A stretch of 26,167 bases of DNA from a virus. Shown piece by piece: positions 1-5,433 of the stretch. The position numbers and the translations under genes were made by a program. Where the stretch lies: positions 1-26,167 of the IMG/VR virus record IMGVR_UViG_3300031629_000062. The stretch is one strand, 5' to 3'. Position 1 is the first letter of the stretch. Each line of letters begins with the position of its first letter. The notes beneath the pieces are model-generated. The model did no database searches. It saw only the letters and a list, made by a program, of their open reading frames with translations, and was not told the origin of the DNA.

Positions 1-1
1 G

Positions 2-622
2 GACTTAGGTATAGCTGATAAAGTTATAGTAGGTAAAGACTCTACCATTATTATTAAGGATGGTGAGATTACTAAGGAAATAGAGGATCGTGTAGAAGAG
101 CTTAGAGTGCAGCAAACAACTTTAACGGCAAAACATGAGCGTGAGTTTGTGAATGAGCGTATAGCGTCCTTAATTGGAGGTATAGGCTGTATTCAAGTAG
201 GTGCTACATCAGACATTGAGCAAAAAGAAAAATTCGACAGAGTCGATGACTCTGTCTGTGCAGTGCGTTCCGCACTACAGGAAGGAATTGTAGCGGGAGG
301 TGGGTTGTTATTATCTACTTTAGCTAAAGAGTTTAAGGGAGATAGTGCATGTGATAGAATATTAAAGGAAACTTTAGAAGCACCTATAGCACAGATATTA
401 AAAAATGCAGGATTAGATGTTACTAAAATATATACTAAAGCATTAAAAGAAAATGAAGGTTATAATGTGGTTACTGGTGAATTTGGGGATATGTTTGAGA
501 TGGGTGTTATTGATCCTGCTAAGGTTACAATACAAGCCCTATCTAACGCAATCAGCGTTGCAACCACAATACTTACTACGAACGCTATTATTACTCATGC
601 AAGAATTCATACCGATGCTTAA
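2..622 (+). CDS. groEL: Chaperonin GroEL, C-terminal part (5' end outside window)
   Basis: This is the last 206 residues of a 60-kDa-type chaperonin, the ATP-driven barrel that folds proteins together with GroES. The reading frame is open from base 2, so the start lies outside the window. A GTG at 107 is internal and not a real start. Visible family signatures are the apical-to-intermediate segment (ADKVIVGKD), the run SLIGGIGCIQVGA, the nucleotide-binding GIVAGGG and the DPAKVT segment near the C terminus, which carries the conserved Asp of the ATP pocket. An Asp near the catalytic D398 position (in KGDSACD) is present but needs an alignment, because one residue seems deleted after it. The usual Gly-Gly-Met tail is absent; the protein ends in ITHARIHTDA. 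groES follows 68 bases downstream, as in cellular operons. The gene is divergent from host GroEL and is surrounded by phage structural genes, so it is a phage copy, probably for folding capsid or tail proteins. Confidence 0.95.
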   Translation, partial: DLGIADKVIVGKDSTIIIKDGEITKEIEDRVEELRVQQTTLTAKHEREFVNERIASLIGGIGCIQVGATSDIEQKEKFDRVDDSVCAVRSALQEGIVAGGGLLLSTLAKEFKGDSACDRILKETLEAPIAQILKNAGLDVTKIYTKALKENEGYNVVTGEFGDMFEMGVIDPAKVTIQALSNAISVATTILTTNAIITHARIHTDA

Positions 623-690
623 GTTTTTAAAAAGTTTATTTACTTTAAAGGAGAGTGGAAACCAAAGATTATTAAGAAAAATAAAAGAAT

Positions 691-948
691 ATGAAACCAA
701 TAGGTAAGTACATTGTAATTAAAATGATTAAAGAAGAGCTTAGAACTGAGTCTGGTCTTTTATTGTCTGCTCAAGATGCTTCAGAGTTTAGGTATAAAAA
801 AGGAGAAGTAATTAAGGAAGGTACTGATGTGAGTGTTATTACTACTGGAGATATAATTTACTATGATGCAGGAGCTGGTCATAATATGTTAATTGAAGAA
901 AATCCTTACACCATTATTCAGGAGAGAGATGTCGTTGTTGTTTTATAA
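691..948 (+). CDS. groES: Co-chaperonin GroES
   Basis: This 85-residue protein is the lid of the GroEL chamber. It begins with the GroES-type strand KPIGKYIVIKM, followed by a mobile-loop region whose ESGLLLS corresponds to the GroEL-binding hydrophobic tripeptide (IVL in E. coli, LLL here). A GEVIKEG turn, VITTGDIIYYDAGAG and a C-terminal ERDVVVVL strand complete the fold. It is slightly shorter than the usual 95 residues. The start is the first in-frame ATG after an A-rich leader; a clear Shine-Dalgarno sequence is lacking, as is common in Bacteroidota. It sits directly behind groEL and is almost certainly co-transcribed with it. Its 3' end overlaps the 3' end of the reverse-strand gene by 35 bases. 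Phage analogues such as T4 gp31 replace host GroES to fold the capsid protein, so the same role is the best inference here. Confidence 0.9.
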   Translation: MKPIGKYIVIKMIKEELRTESGLLLSAQDASEFRYKKGEVIKEGTDVSVITTGDIIYYDAGAGHNMLIEENPYTIIQERDVVVVL

Positions 949-1387
949 ATTCATTCATCTCTATAATCATATTTCTATAAACCTTATCCATATAAGAGGC
1001 ATCATGTCTAAATAAAGGATTTGCCCTTGGTGTCTCACCAATCTCCTCTCCGTTAAGTTTCTTGTATATAGTATTTATAAGTCGCTTACCCTTATATGAT
1101 AACTCATATAGAGTTGTTTCATTACCCTGTCTCTTTCTCCAAACATGTATCCATCCTTCTTTAAGGAGCTCATGAAACCTGGACTCATCCCAAGACATAC
1201 ACTCTTCAAACTCTTTAAACTTTGTTTTATTGAATATTTGTTCGCTGTATAGAAAGAATAACATGTCTATAGCGGGAGTTCCGACTTTGTATTTGGCTTT
1301 AGCCCAATACCTTATCACCCTCCAGTACTTCATGTAATCATGAGAGGGTTGAACTCTATCGTAATTCTTACGTATTATATTAGCCAT
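914..1387 (-). CDS. Winged-helix-like putative transcriptional regulator
   Basis: This is the only gene I support on the minus strand: 157 residues beginning MANIIRKNYDRV. Residues roughly 35-110 look like a MarR-style winged helix: a helix (PAIDMLFFLYSE), a short helix (KFKEFEECM), a recognition-type helix (WDESRFHELLKEGW) and a beta wing (RQGNETTLYELSYKGKRL) leading into another helix. The start at 1387 is preferred over an in-frame TTG at 1417, because the TTG lies inside the promoter-like TACTTTTG on the same strand. The gene diverges from the late operon starting at 1471 and converges on groES with a 35-base overlap. This position fits a switch controlling itself and late transcription. 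The function is inferred from predicted fold and context; I cannot name a family with certainty, and a non-regulatory wHTH protein is possible. Confidence 0.7.
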   Translation of the reverse strand: MANIIRKNYDRVQPSHDYMKYWRVIRYWAKAKYKVGTPAIDMLFFLYSEQIFNKTKFKEFEECMSWDESRFHELLKEGWIHVWRKRQGNETTLYELSYKGKRLINTIYKKLNGEEIGETPRANPLFRHDASYMDKVYRNMIIEMNEFIKQQRHLSPE

Positions 1388-1396
1388 TAAATTTAA

Positions 1397-1418
1397 TTTG
1401 TATCTTTGCAATACCAAA
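1397..1418. promoter_or_regulatory. Imperfect inverted repeat, candidate operator between divergent genes
   Basis: TTTGTAT and ATACCAAA flank the centre CTTTGCA, giving a dyad with one unpaired base. The dyad overlaps the -7 box of the minus-strand gene and one plus-strand TATCTTTG (1401-1408). A winged-helix dimer bound here could repress both directions. The arms are short and AT-rich, so chance is a real alternative. Confidence 0.3.
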
Positions 1419-1422
1419 AGTA
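1415..1422 (-). promoter_or_regulatory. Candidate promoter (-7 TACTTTTG) for the reverse-strand regulator
   Basis: Read on the minus strand, TACTTTTG matches the Bacteroidota -7 consensus TAnnTTTG and lies 27 bases before the ATG at 1387. A TTGAC sits about 24 bases further upstream, slightly farther than a typical -33 element. This is pattern matching only. Confidence 0.5.
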
Positions 1423-1437
1423 ATAAATAAATATTAT

Positions 1438-1445
1438 TATCTTTG
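1438..1445 (+). promoter_or_regulatory. Candidate promoter for the late operon (TATCTTTG)
   Basis: ATTATTATCTTTGT fits the Bacteroidota -7 box and nearly matches the longer promoter block repeated at 4358, 8431 and 21607. It lies 25 bases before the ATG at 1471. A second TATCTTTG at 1401-1408 may be an alternative start site. No convincing -33 TTTG is seen at the usual distance. Confidence 0.6.
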
Positions 1446-1470
1446 TCAAAATATTAAAAAAAAATAAATC

Positions 1471-1875
1471 ATGGGAGTTAAAGTAAAACCAAGAGAAGGA
1501 GGTCCAAAAGTAAAAGTAAATTTAAATAGAAAAAAAACCATACCAATGGTTGGAGCCCCTGTTGTTAAGAAAAAGACTGTTGTTAAGAAAAAGACTGTGG
1601 TTAATAAAAAGCCTGTGGTTAAAAAAAAGCCTGTGGTTAAAAAAAAGCCTGTTCTTAAGAATAAAAACATTGTAGATACTAAGATGAAAAATGTAGTACC
1701 AATGGTTAAAAAGAAGGTGAGACAAAAAATAAAGAATATTAAAAATTCTACTCCTAAACAGTTAGTTAAAAAATCAATTAATGCCGTTACAAGTAAGGTT
1801 AAAAAATATTACATTAAACCAACCATTCGTAGAGCAAAAGCTTTAAAGAGTTTATACGGAAGAATAACAAAATAA
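1471..1875 (+). CDS. Lys-rich repeat protein, histone-H1-like
   Basis: This is a 134-residue, extremely basic protein. Residues 31-66 are six tandem hexapeptides of the type V-V-K-K-K-(T/P), resembling the Lys/Pro/Ala tails of bacterial histone-H1-like proteins. The second half is also basic but less regular, with a Tyr/Arg-containing end (IRRAKALKSLYGRITK). No enzyme motif, signal peptide or membrane segment is visible. It probably binds nucleic acid or another acidic polymer, possibly as a DNA-condensing protein packaged with the genome; that is inference from composition only. It is the first gene after the late promoter and overlaps the next gene by one base (TAATG), so the two are translationally coupled. 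Confidence 0.8.
   Translation: MGVKVKPREGGPKVKVNLNRKKTIPMVGAPVVKKKTVVKKKTVVNKKPVVKKKPVVKKKPVLKNKNIVDTKMKNVVPMVKKKVRQKIKNIKNSTPKQLVKKSINAVTSKVKKYYIKPTIRRAKALKSLYGRITK
1561..1668 (+). repeat. 18-bp tandem repeat coding Lys-rich hexapeptides
   Basis: There are six consecutive 18-bp units, beginning at 1561, 1579, 1597, 1615, 1633 and 1651. Units 1 and 2 are identical, units 4 and 5 are identical, and unit 6 is degenerate. The period is a multiple of three, so copy-number change would keep the reading frame. It lies wholly inside the Lys-rich gene. Confidence 0.95.
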
Positions 1876-2075
1876 TGAAAAAGCAAGGTTATAACGCAAG
1901 ACTTGATGACTCTTTAGGATCAAAGCATAAAGGATCACACTCACAGTCTATGAAGTCAAGAAGAAATGAGTCTAAGGCTATGTCTAAAAAGATGTATGGA
2001 CATGAATACGGTGGAGACTATAGTATGAAGTATGAAGGTACTAAGAAGGAAAATACTAAGAATATTAGAAAATAA
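1875..2075 (+). CDS. Small basic hypothetical protein
   Basis: This 66-residue hydrophilic protein is rich in Lys, Ser, Gly and Met (for example KSRRNESKAMSKKMYG). It has no hydrophobic core or known motif that I recognise. Its ATG overlaps the previous stop codon (TAATG), and its own stop overlaps the next ATG in the same way, so it is firmly embedded in the operon. Short, disordered basic proteins of this type are common near tail and head genes of Bacteroidota phages. A virion or DNA-associated role is possible but unsupported by anything specific. Confidence 0.75.
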   Translation: MKKQGYNARLDDSLGSKHKGSHSQSMKSRRNESKAMSKKMYGHEYGGDYSMKYEGTKKENTKNIRK

Positions 2076-2272
2076 TGGCTGGTAGAACTAAAAAGAAATT
2101 CCCACAAATTAAAAAGTCTAATGAAGGCAAGTTTACTAAGTGGGCAATGAATAACGGATTCAAAGATGCGTGTAGTGGTGCTTCTGCTGTAATGAAAAAT
2201 ACAAGTAATTATTCTAAGTCAGTAGTAGAAATGGCAAACTATGCTAAGAACTTTGGATGTAAAACAAAATAA
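2075..2272 (+). CDS. Small basic hypothetical protein
   Basis: This 65-residue protein has a basic N-terminal half (AGRTKKKFPQIKK) and two cysteines (DACSG and FGCKTK). The middle looks like amphipathic helices (KWAMNNGFKDACSGASAVM and VVEMANYAKNFG). I do not recognise a family. The ATG overlaps the upstream stop (TAATG) and the next small gene begins two bases after its stop. The chain of coupled starts is the main argument that it is translated. Confidence 0.75.
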   Translation: MAGRTKKKFPQIKKSNEGKFTKWAMNNGFKDACSGASAVMKNTSNYSKSVVEMANYAKNFGCKTK

Positions 2273-2273
2273 T

Positions 2274-2372
2274 ATGATTAAAGAAATTAAATGTAAATGG
2301 AACTCGTTATTGAATATGTTAATGTTTGATACAGATAAATGCCCTTACAAAACCTGTACTTGTAAAAAGTAA
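2274..2372 (+). CDS. 32-residue Cys-containing mini-protein
   Basis: A small frame codes for 32 residues beginning MIKEIKCKWNS and ending CPYKTCTCKK, with four cysteines in all, three of them clustered at the C terminus. It exactly fills the space between two real genes, with one base before it and two after it, which matches the packing of its neighbours. The Cys pattern could bind metal, but four well-spaced ligands are not evident. It is easily missed by gene finders because of its length. Support is purely positional. Confidence 0.55.
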   Translation: MIKEIKCKWNSLLNMLMFDTDKCPYKTCTCKK

Positions 2373-2374
2373 TT

Positions 2375-2557
2375 ATGAAAAGAACTCGAATAGAACCAAA
2401 ATCAAAAGGCTTAGGAGATACTATAGAAAGATTTACCAGAGCTACAGGAGTAAAAAAAGTAGTAGACACAGTAGTAGAGGCAACAGGCAGTAAGGGATGC
2501 GGTTGTGGTGCAAGAAAAGATAATCTTAATAGAATGTTCCCTTACAAAAATAAATAA
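2375..2557 (+). CDS. Small conserved-looking phage protein with GCGC motif
   Basis: This 60-residue protein contains GLGDTIERFTRATGVKKVVD, followed by GSKGCGCGARKDNLNRMFPY. From memory this layout (a GLGD..E..T.ATGI helix, a Cys-Gly-Cys-Gly turn and a final LN.(L/M)FPY) recurs in many small proteins of Bacteroidota phages whose role is unknown. The Cys-Gly-Cys turn suggests metal binding or a redox site, which I cannot confirm. It starts two bases after the preceding mini-gene stop and lies four bases before the next ATG. Confidence 0.8.
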   Translation: MKRTRIEPKSKGLGDTIERFTRATGVKKVVDTVVEATGSKGCGCGARKDNLNRMFPYKNK

Positions 2558-2561
2558 AAAA

Positions 2562-3089
2562 ATGGCATATCAAAAATTACAAACCAGAGAAGCTTTAGCA
2601 GTAATAACATCAGATGATGTTCGTATACCTGATCCTAACACAGTTGTTGTATTAGATACGGCTACAGGAGCTACAGTAGGTGCAGCTGCATTTAATGTTG
2701 CAAATACATTAACAGATGTAGGTACTGAGTTTTTATCTGCAGGTATAAGCACAGGGGCTATTGTATATAACACTACAGCAGGAAAGGCATACCATGTTGT
2801 ATCTGTGGATAGTAACACTCAGATTACTTTATCTGGATCTACTGCAGGAGGTGCTACTGATTCATATAGTATTTATACTAAACCTACAATTGGATGTACT
2901 CTATTTGTTGGTACAACAGGTAATGTTAGAGTTCAGATGGCACAACAAAATGGAAACACTTCAACAGCAGCAACACCAGCTAATGAGGCGGTAACCTACA
3001 AAAATATTGCAGACGGATCTTTCTTGCCAATACAGGTAGTTAGGGTAGATGATAATACTACCGCTACTGATATTATAGCAATGTGGTAA
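2562..3089 (+). CDS. Spike-base-like small structural protein with inserted beta module
   Basis: This 175-residue protein begins MAYQKLQTREALAV. An ATG-less extension back to 2505 overlaps the previous gene and is rejected. Its ends resemble small phage spike-base proteins: the N-terminal REALAVITSDDVRIPDP and the C-terminal LFVGTTGNVRVQM, then YKNIADGSFLPIQVVRV and TTATDIIAMW. Residues about 46-106 are a different beta-rich module (GAIVYNTTAGKAYHVVSVDS, TQITLS, SYSIY) that looks inserted between the two halves. The same kind of module recurs in the proteins at 18900, 21640 and 23518. It probably forms part of the virion surface or tail; the exact position is inference. Confidence 0.75.
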   Translation: MAYQKLQTREALAVITSDDVRIPDPNTVVVLDTATGATVGAAAFNVANTLTDVGTEFLSAGISTGAIVYNTTAGKAYHVVSVDSNTQITLSGSTAGGATDSYSIYTKPTIGCTLFVGTTGNVRVQMAQQNGNTSTAATPANEAVTYKNIADGSFLPIQVVRVDDNTTATDIIAMW

Positions 3090-3090
3090 T

Positions 3091-3156
3091 ATGAATTGGA
3101 TACAAACAAGCACATTAATTGAAGAGATAATATATATTTCTACTTCTACCAAATAA
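3091..3156 (+). CDS. Possible 21-residue peptide
   Basis: A short frame begins one base after the previous stop and ends three bases before the next start. It codes MNWIQTSTLIEEIIYISTSTK. Only its fit in the operon spacing supports it; the 70-base gap could equally be an untranslated leader. Confidence 0.25.
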   Translation: MNWIQTSTLIEEIIYISTSTK

Positions 3157-3159
3157 AAA

Positions 3160-3315
3160 ATGACTAAAGAATTGAAAGATACAGTAGAAGTAATCGCTGC
3201 CAATGGAGGAGCGTTAGGATTAACATTAGTACAGTGTAATGAAATGCTTCAATTTATTTCACTTACACTCGCAATAGGATTTACACTTTATAAGTTTATT
3301 AAGAAAACAAAGTAA
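3160..3315 (+). CDS. Small single-span membrane protein, candidate holin or spanin component
   Basis: This 51-residue protein has a polar start (MTKELKDTVEVIAANGG) and a central amphipathic/hydrophobic stretch. One clear transmembrane segment spans about residues 30-47 (LQFISLTLAIGFTLYKF), followed by a positively charged tail (IKKTK). The predicted topology is C terminus in the cytoplasm. It ends two bases before the endolysin ATG. Small membrane proteins directly in front of an endolysin are typically holins or lysis regulators, so that is the preferred reading. A second, larger holin-like protein lies at 3936, so the two may share pore formation and its timing. Confidence 0.65.
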   Translation: MTKELKDTVEVIAANGGALGLTLVQCNEMLQFISLTLAIGFTLYKFIKKTK

Positions 3316-3317
3316 TC

Positions 3318-3683
3318 ATGAAATATTTTACCTTACAGGAATTTGATTCCTCTGATAAGCCAGGCTCAGGTAAATATATGGATGATGATTTCTTAGAGAT
3401 GTTAGATTGTGCTCGTGAAGAAGCACAGATTCCTTTTAAAATTAATAGTGGGTTTCGTACTGAAGCTAAGAATAATGATATCTATAAGGGTTTAGGTAAG
3501 GATCCAGTTAGATCTTCTCATTTAAAAGGATATGCAGCGGATATACACTGCACTAATTCAAAACACAGATCAATAATAGTTAGAGCTTTAATTAATGTCG
3601 GTTATACAAGATTGGGGATTGCAAAATCATTCATACATGTAGACAACGATCCTGATAAGTCTGACGCAATTTGGTTATATTAA
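3318..3683 (+). CDS. Endolysin, M15-type zinc D-Ala peptidase
   Basis: This 121-residue, single-domain peptidoglycan peptidase cleaves the peptide side chains of the cell wall at the end of infection. It shows the M15 layout: SGFRTE (residues 44-49), the metal motif S-x-H-x-x-G-x-A-x-D as SSHLKGYAAD (H68 and D75 as zinc ligands) and FIHVD (H107 as the third ligand, D109 next to it). The length equals the catalytic domain alone; no cell-wall-binding domain and no signal peptide are seen. It would therefore need a holin to reach the periplasm, and holin-like proteins lie on both sides (3160 and 3936). Nearest relatives would be VanY/Ply500-type or peptidase_M15_3-type enzymes. Confidence 0.92.
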   Translation: MKYFTLQEFDSSDKPGSGKYMDDDFLEMLDCAREEAQIPFKINSGFRTEAKNNDIYKGLGKDPVRSSHLKGYAADIHCTNSKHRSIIVRALINVGYTRLGIAKSFIHVDNDPDKSDAIWLY

Positions 3684-3684
3684 T

Positions 3685-3939
3685 ATGGCAACTCCAAGAA
3701 AGGGAAAGGCTAAAGTAAAAATTACCTCAACAGGTAAGAGGATTAGTTATGGTCAGGCAGGAAAAGCTAAAGGAGGTGGTCCGAGAGTTAAACCAGGAAC
3801 GTCAAAAGGAGATGCTTATTGTGCAAGAAGCTATGGAATAAAAATGGGATTACCTATAGGTAAAAGAAATGATCCTAACACACCTAATAACTTATCTCGT
3901 AAGAGGTGGGGGTGTGTAGGTAAAAAATCAAGACGATGA
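3685..3939 (+). CDS. Basic conserved phage protein (YCARS...NLSRKRWGC)
   Basis: This 84-residue, Lys/Arg/Gly-rich protein has the block GDAYCARSYGIKMGL and a C-terminal NNLSRKRWGCVGKKSRR. From memory this pair (SYCARS and NLSRK.W.C) marks a widespread family of small phage proteins of unknown function, often located among late genes. It may correspond to a named DUF, which I cannot verify. Two cysteines flank the basic middle part. It lies between the endolysin and the holin-like gene, and its TGA overlaps the next ATG (ATGA), so it is translated with the lysis genes although it has no obvious lytic function. Confidence 0.8.
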   Translation: MATPRKGKAKVKITSTGKRISYGQAGKAKGGGPRVKPGTSKGDAYCARSYGIKMGLPIGKRNDPNTPNNLSRKRWGCVGKKSRR

Positions 3940-4343
3940 TAAAAAATATATTAGGAGGTTTGTTTGGTAAGGTTGTTGAGCATGCTGAAGGAATATTAGA
4001 TGAGATTATTACTACAGATGAGGAGAGAGATAGAGCGAAGCTTGCTATAAAAAAAATTATGTTGGATGCCGAAAGAGAGGCTTTCAATAAAGAAGTAGAA
4101 GACCGAAAGGATGCAAGGTCATTATATAAGGACGATGCTATTATTCAAAAAATATTAGCAGCACTTTTTACCTTAGGATACTTTGCACTTACCTACACTA
4201 TGTTTAAGTATTTCGTTCTCCACGAAGTTATTTTATCTGAATATGAGATAGGATTTATATCTACTGTATTTGGGGCTATGTCCGCTAAGGTCAATACAAT
4301 TATAGACTTTTTCTTTGGAGGTAGTAGTAAGCAAAATAAATAA
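3936..4343 (+). CDS. Holin-like protein (3TM-holin type)
   Basis: This 135-residue protein has an N-terminal amphipathic segment (IKNILGGLFGKVV), a charged helical middle (residues 27-66) and two strong membrane spans near residues 72-95 (ILAALFTLGYFALTYTM) and 104-127 (IGFISTVFGAMSAKVNTII). The end, DFFFGGSSKQNK, matches the F-F-F-G-S-S close found in the phage and gene-transfer-agent 3TM holin family; the amphipathic start may supply the third membrane contact. Holins form membrane lesions that release the endolysin. The start overlaps the preceding stop (ATGA). It is the last gene before the promoter at 4358, so it closes the lysis group. Confidence 0.82.
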   Translation: MIKNILGGLFGKVVEHAEGILDEIITTDEERDRAKLAIKKIMLDAEREAFNKEVEDRKDARSLYKDDAIIQKILAALFTLGYFALTYTMFKYFVLHEVILSEYEIGFISTVFGAMSAKVNTIIDFFFGGSSKQNK

Positions 4344-4357
4344 AACATATTCCAATC

Positions 4358-4378
4358 TTTTTATTATCTTTGTAAAAA
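4358..4378 (+). promoter_or_regulatory. Phage promoter, 21-bp block shared with 8431 and 21607
   Basis: A T-run followed by ATTATCTTTGTAAAAA contains the -7 box TATCTTTG at 4365-4372. The same 21 bases recur exactly before the genes at 8460 and 21640. It sits in the 61-base gap before the gene at 4405. Exact conservation in three intergenic sites supports a functional promoter. Confidence 0.75.
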
Positions 4379-4404
4379 ATTAATTATTAATAAAATCTAT
4401 TAAA

Positions 4405-4659
4405 ATGAAAAAGATCGAAGAACAAGAGTTAGCACAATTACAAGAATTAAATAATGAATTTTCTAAATTAAAAACCAATTTAGGGGATTTAGAATTACAG
4501 AAGCATGGTATTTGCTTAAGAGTAGAAGGAATAAAAAGTGAATTTCAAATTTGCGAAAAATCTTTAATGGAAAAGTATGGTGATAACTCTGTAATTAACT
4601 TAGAGACTGGAGAGGTAAAAGAAAAAGAAGAAGAAGCTGAAGTAATAGAGAGTAAGTAA
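4405..4659 (+). CDS. Coiled-coil hypothetical protein
   Basis: This 84-residue acidic protein is mostly one long helix: residues 1-58 show heptad-like Leu/Ile spacing (EEQELAQLQELNNEFSKL, LGDLELQKHGI), followed by NSVINLETGEV and a Glu-rich tail. It resembles short coiled-coil proteins found beside tail-fibre genes in many marine phages; I know no assigned function. It is the first gene after a strong promoter and directly precedes the tail-fibre group, so a small structural part, a fibre assembly factor or a chaperone are all possible. Confidence 0.75.
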   Translation: MKKIEEQELAQLQELNNEFSKLKTNLGDLELQKHGICLRVEGIKSEFQICEKSLMEKYGDNSVINLETGEVKEKEEEAEVIESK

Positions 4660-4665
4660 AACTTA

Positions 4666-5421
4666 ATGAGAATTCAAACATACCCTATAGCTGCAGATAT
4701 AAAAACTGGAGATAAGTGGATTGGAACTAAAGAAGGAACCAATGCTACTAAAAATTTCTCTGTTAAAGAAGTCATTGATTTTTTAAATGAAACTTCATCT
4801 GTTGATTCTCAAACTTTAAGGTATAAGTTTCAATTTTTAAATTTATCTGGAGTAGGGCCTGATCTTGTAAGGGAAAAAGGAACAATATCTTTTAAGCCAC
4901 AACTACCAGCACCTCCAGGTAAAACAATATCGTTAAATTCTGATTTAGAGATTCTTCTTAGTAATTATTCTCTAAAGTATCTATCTCAGCCATTATCTCC
5001 AGACATATCTTCTTTTTATACTAAATTAATTGATTCACGTGTTTTTTTAACTAATACAGAGGATATCACTCAATTTGGAGTTTATACTTGGGCTAATGCT
5101 GTTCAAAATGCAGCAGAACCTAATTTTACTGACGTAAGTTTAACTAAAATACAAGGTCAAGGTGACCTTATAGCGGGTAAACAATATTTCATATCTTTGC
5201 TGCAATGGGATCCAGCTAATGATACAGATAAAAATTTCGTTTTTGATCAAGCAATACCTTCTGCAGTATGGACGGTACAGCATAATTTAAATAAATTTTG
5301 TTCTGTTACAGTAGTAAATTCCTTTGATGAAACAGTTTTTGGCAACGTAGAATATATAGATAAAAATAATTTAACAATAACATTTGCATCTCCTTTTTCT
5401 GGAGAAGCATTTTGTAACTAA
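4666..5421 (+). CDS. Tail-fibre-type structural protein
   Basis: This is a 251-residue protein. The N terminus (ADIKTGDKWIGTKEGTNAT, then FSVKEVIDFL) resembles the start used by phage fibre proteins to state a virion-anchoring module, and is related in pattern to the start of the 8460 protein (NDLLIATDVSNDNATVTF). The C terminus has the typical end module: AVWTVQHNLNKFCSVTVV, then VFGNVEYID, LTITFASPFSGEAF. That module occurs at the ends of many fibre and baseplate-decorating proteins. No catalytic motif is visible. It is followed 12 bases later by a longer fibre protein, so it is probably a short fibre or adaptor. Confidence 0.75.
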   Translation: MRIQTYPIAADIKTGDKWIGTKEGTNATKNFSVKEVIDFLNETSSVDSQTLRYKFQFLNLSGVGPDLVREKGTISFKPQLPAPPGKTISLNSDLEILLSNYSLKYLSQPLSPDISSFYTKLIDSRVFLTNTEDITQFGVYTWANAVQNAAEPNFTDVSLTKIQGQGDLIAGKQYFISLLQWDPANDTDKNFVFDQAIPSAVWTVQHNLNKFCSVTVVNSFDETVFGNVEYIDKNNLTITFASPFSGEAFCN

Positions 5422-5433
5422 CAAAAAAAGATA

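Noticed and set aside
107-622. GTG at 107 as start of a short GroEL-like protein
   Set aside because: GroEL homology continues upstream to base 2 in the same frame, so the gene is simply cut by the window.
615-707. 30-residue frame (MLKFLKSLF...) bridging groEL and groES
   Set aside because: It overlaps both chaperonin genes, lacks a ribosome site and resembles nothing; it may only be A/T-rich chance.
1561-1668. CRISPR-like or regulatory tandem repeat
   Set aside because: The 18-bp period without spacers is in frame and encodes regular Lys-rich hexapeptides, so it is a coding repeat.
1446-1725. Minus-strand frames rich in FLTTG or FFNHRLF repeats
   Set aside because: They are mirror images of the Lys-rich repeat gene and have no start context.
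5192-5199. TATCTTTG within the 4666 gene as a promoter
   Set aside because: It lies in mid-gene, 235 bases from the next start, without the flanking T-run and A-run of the intergenic blocks.
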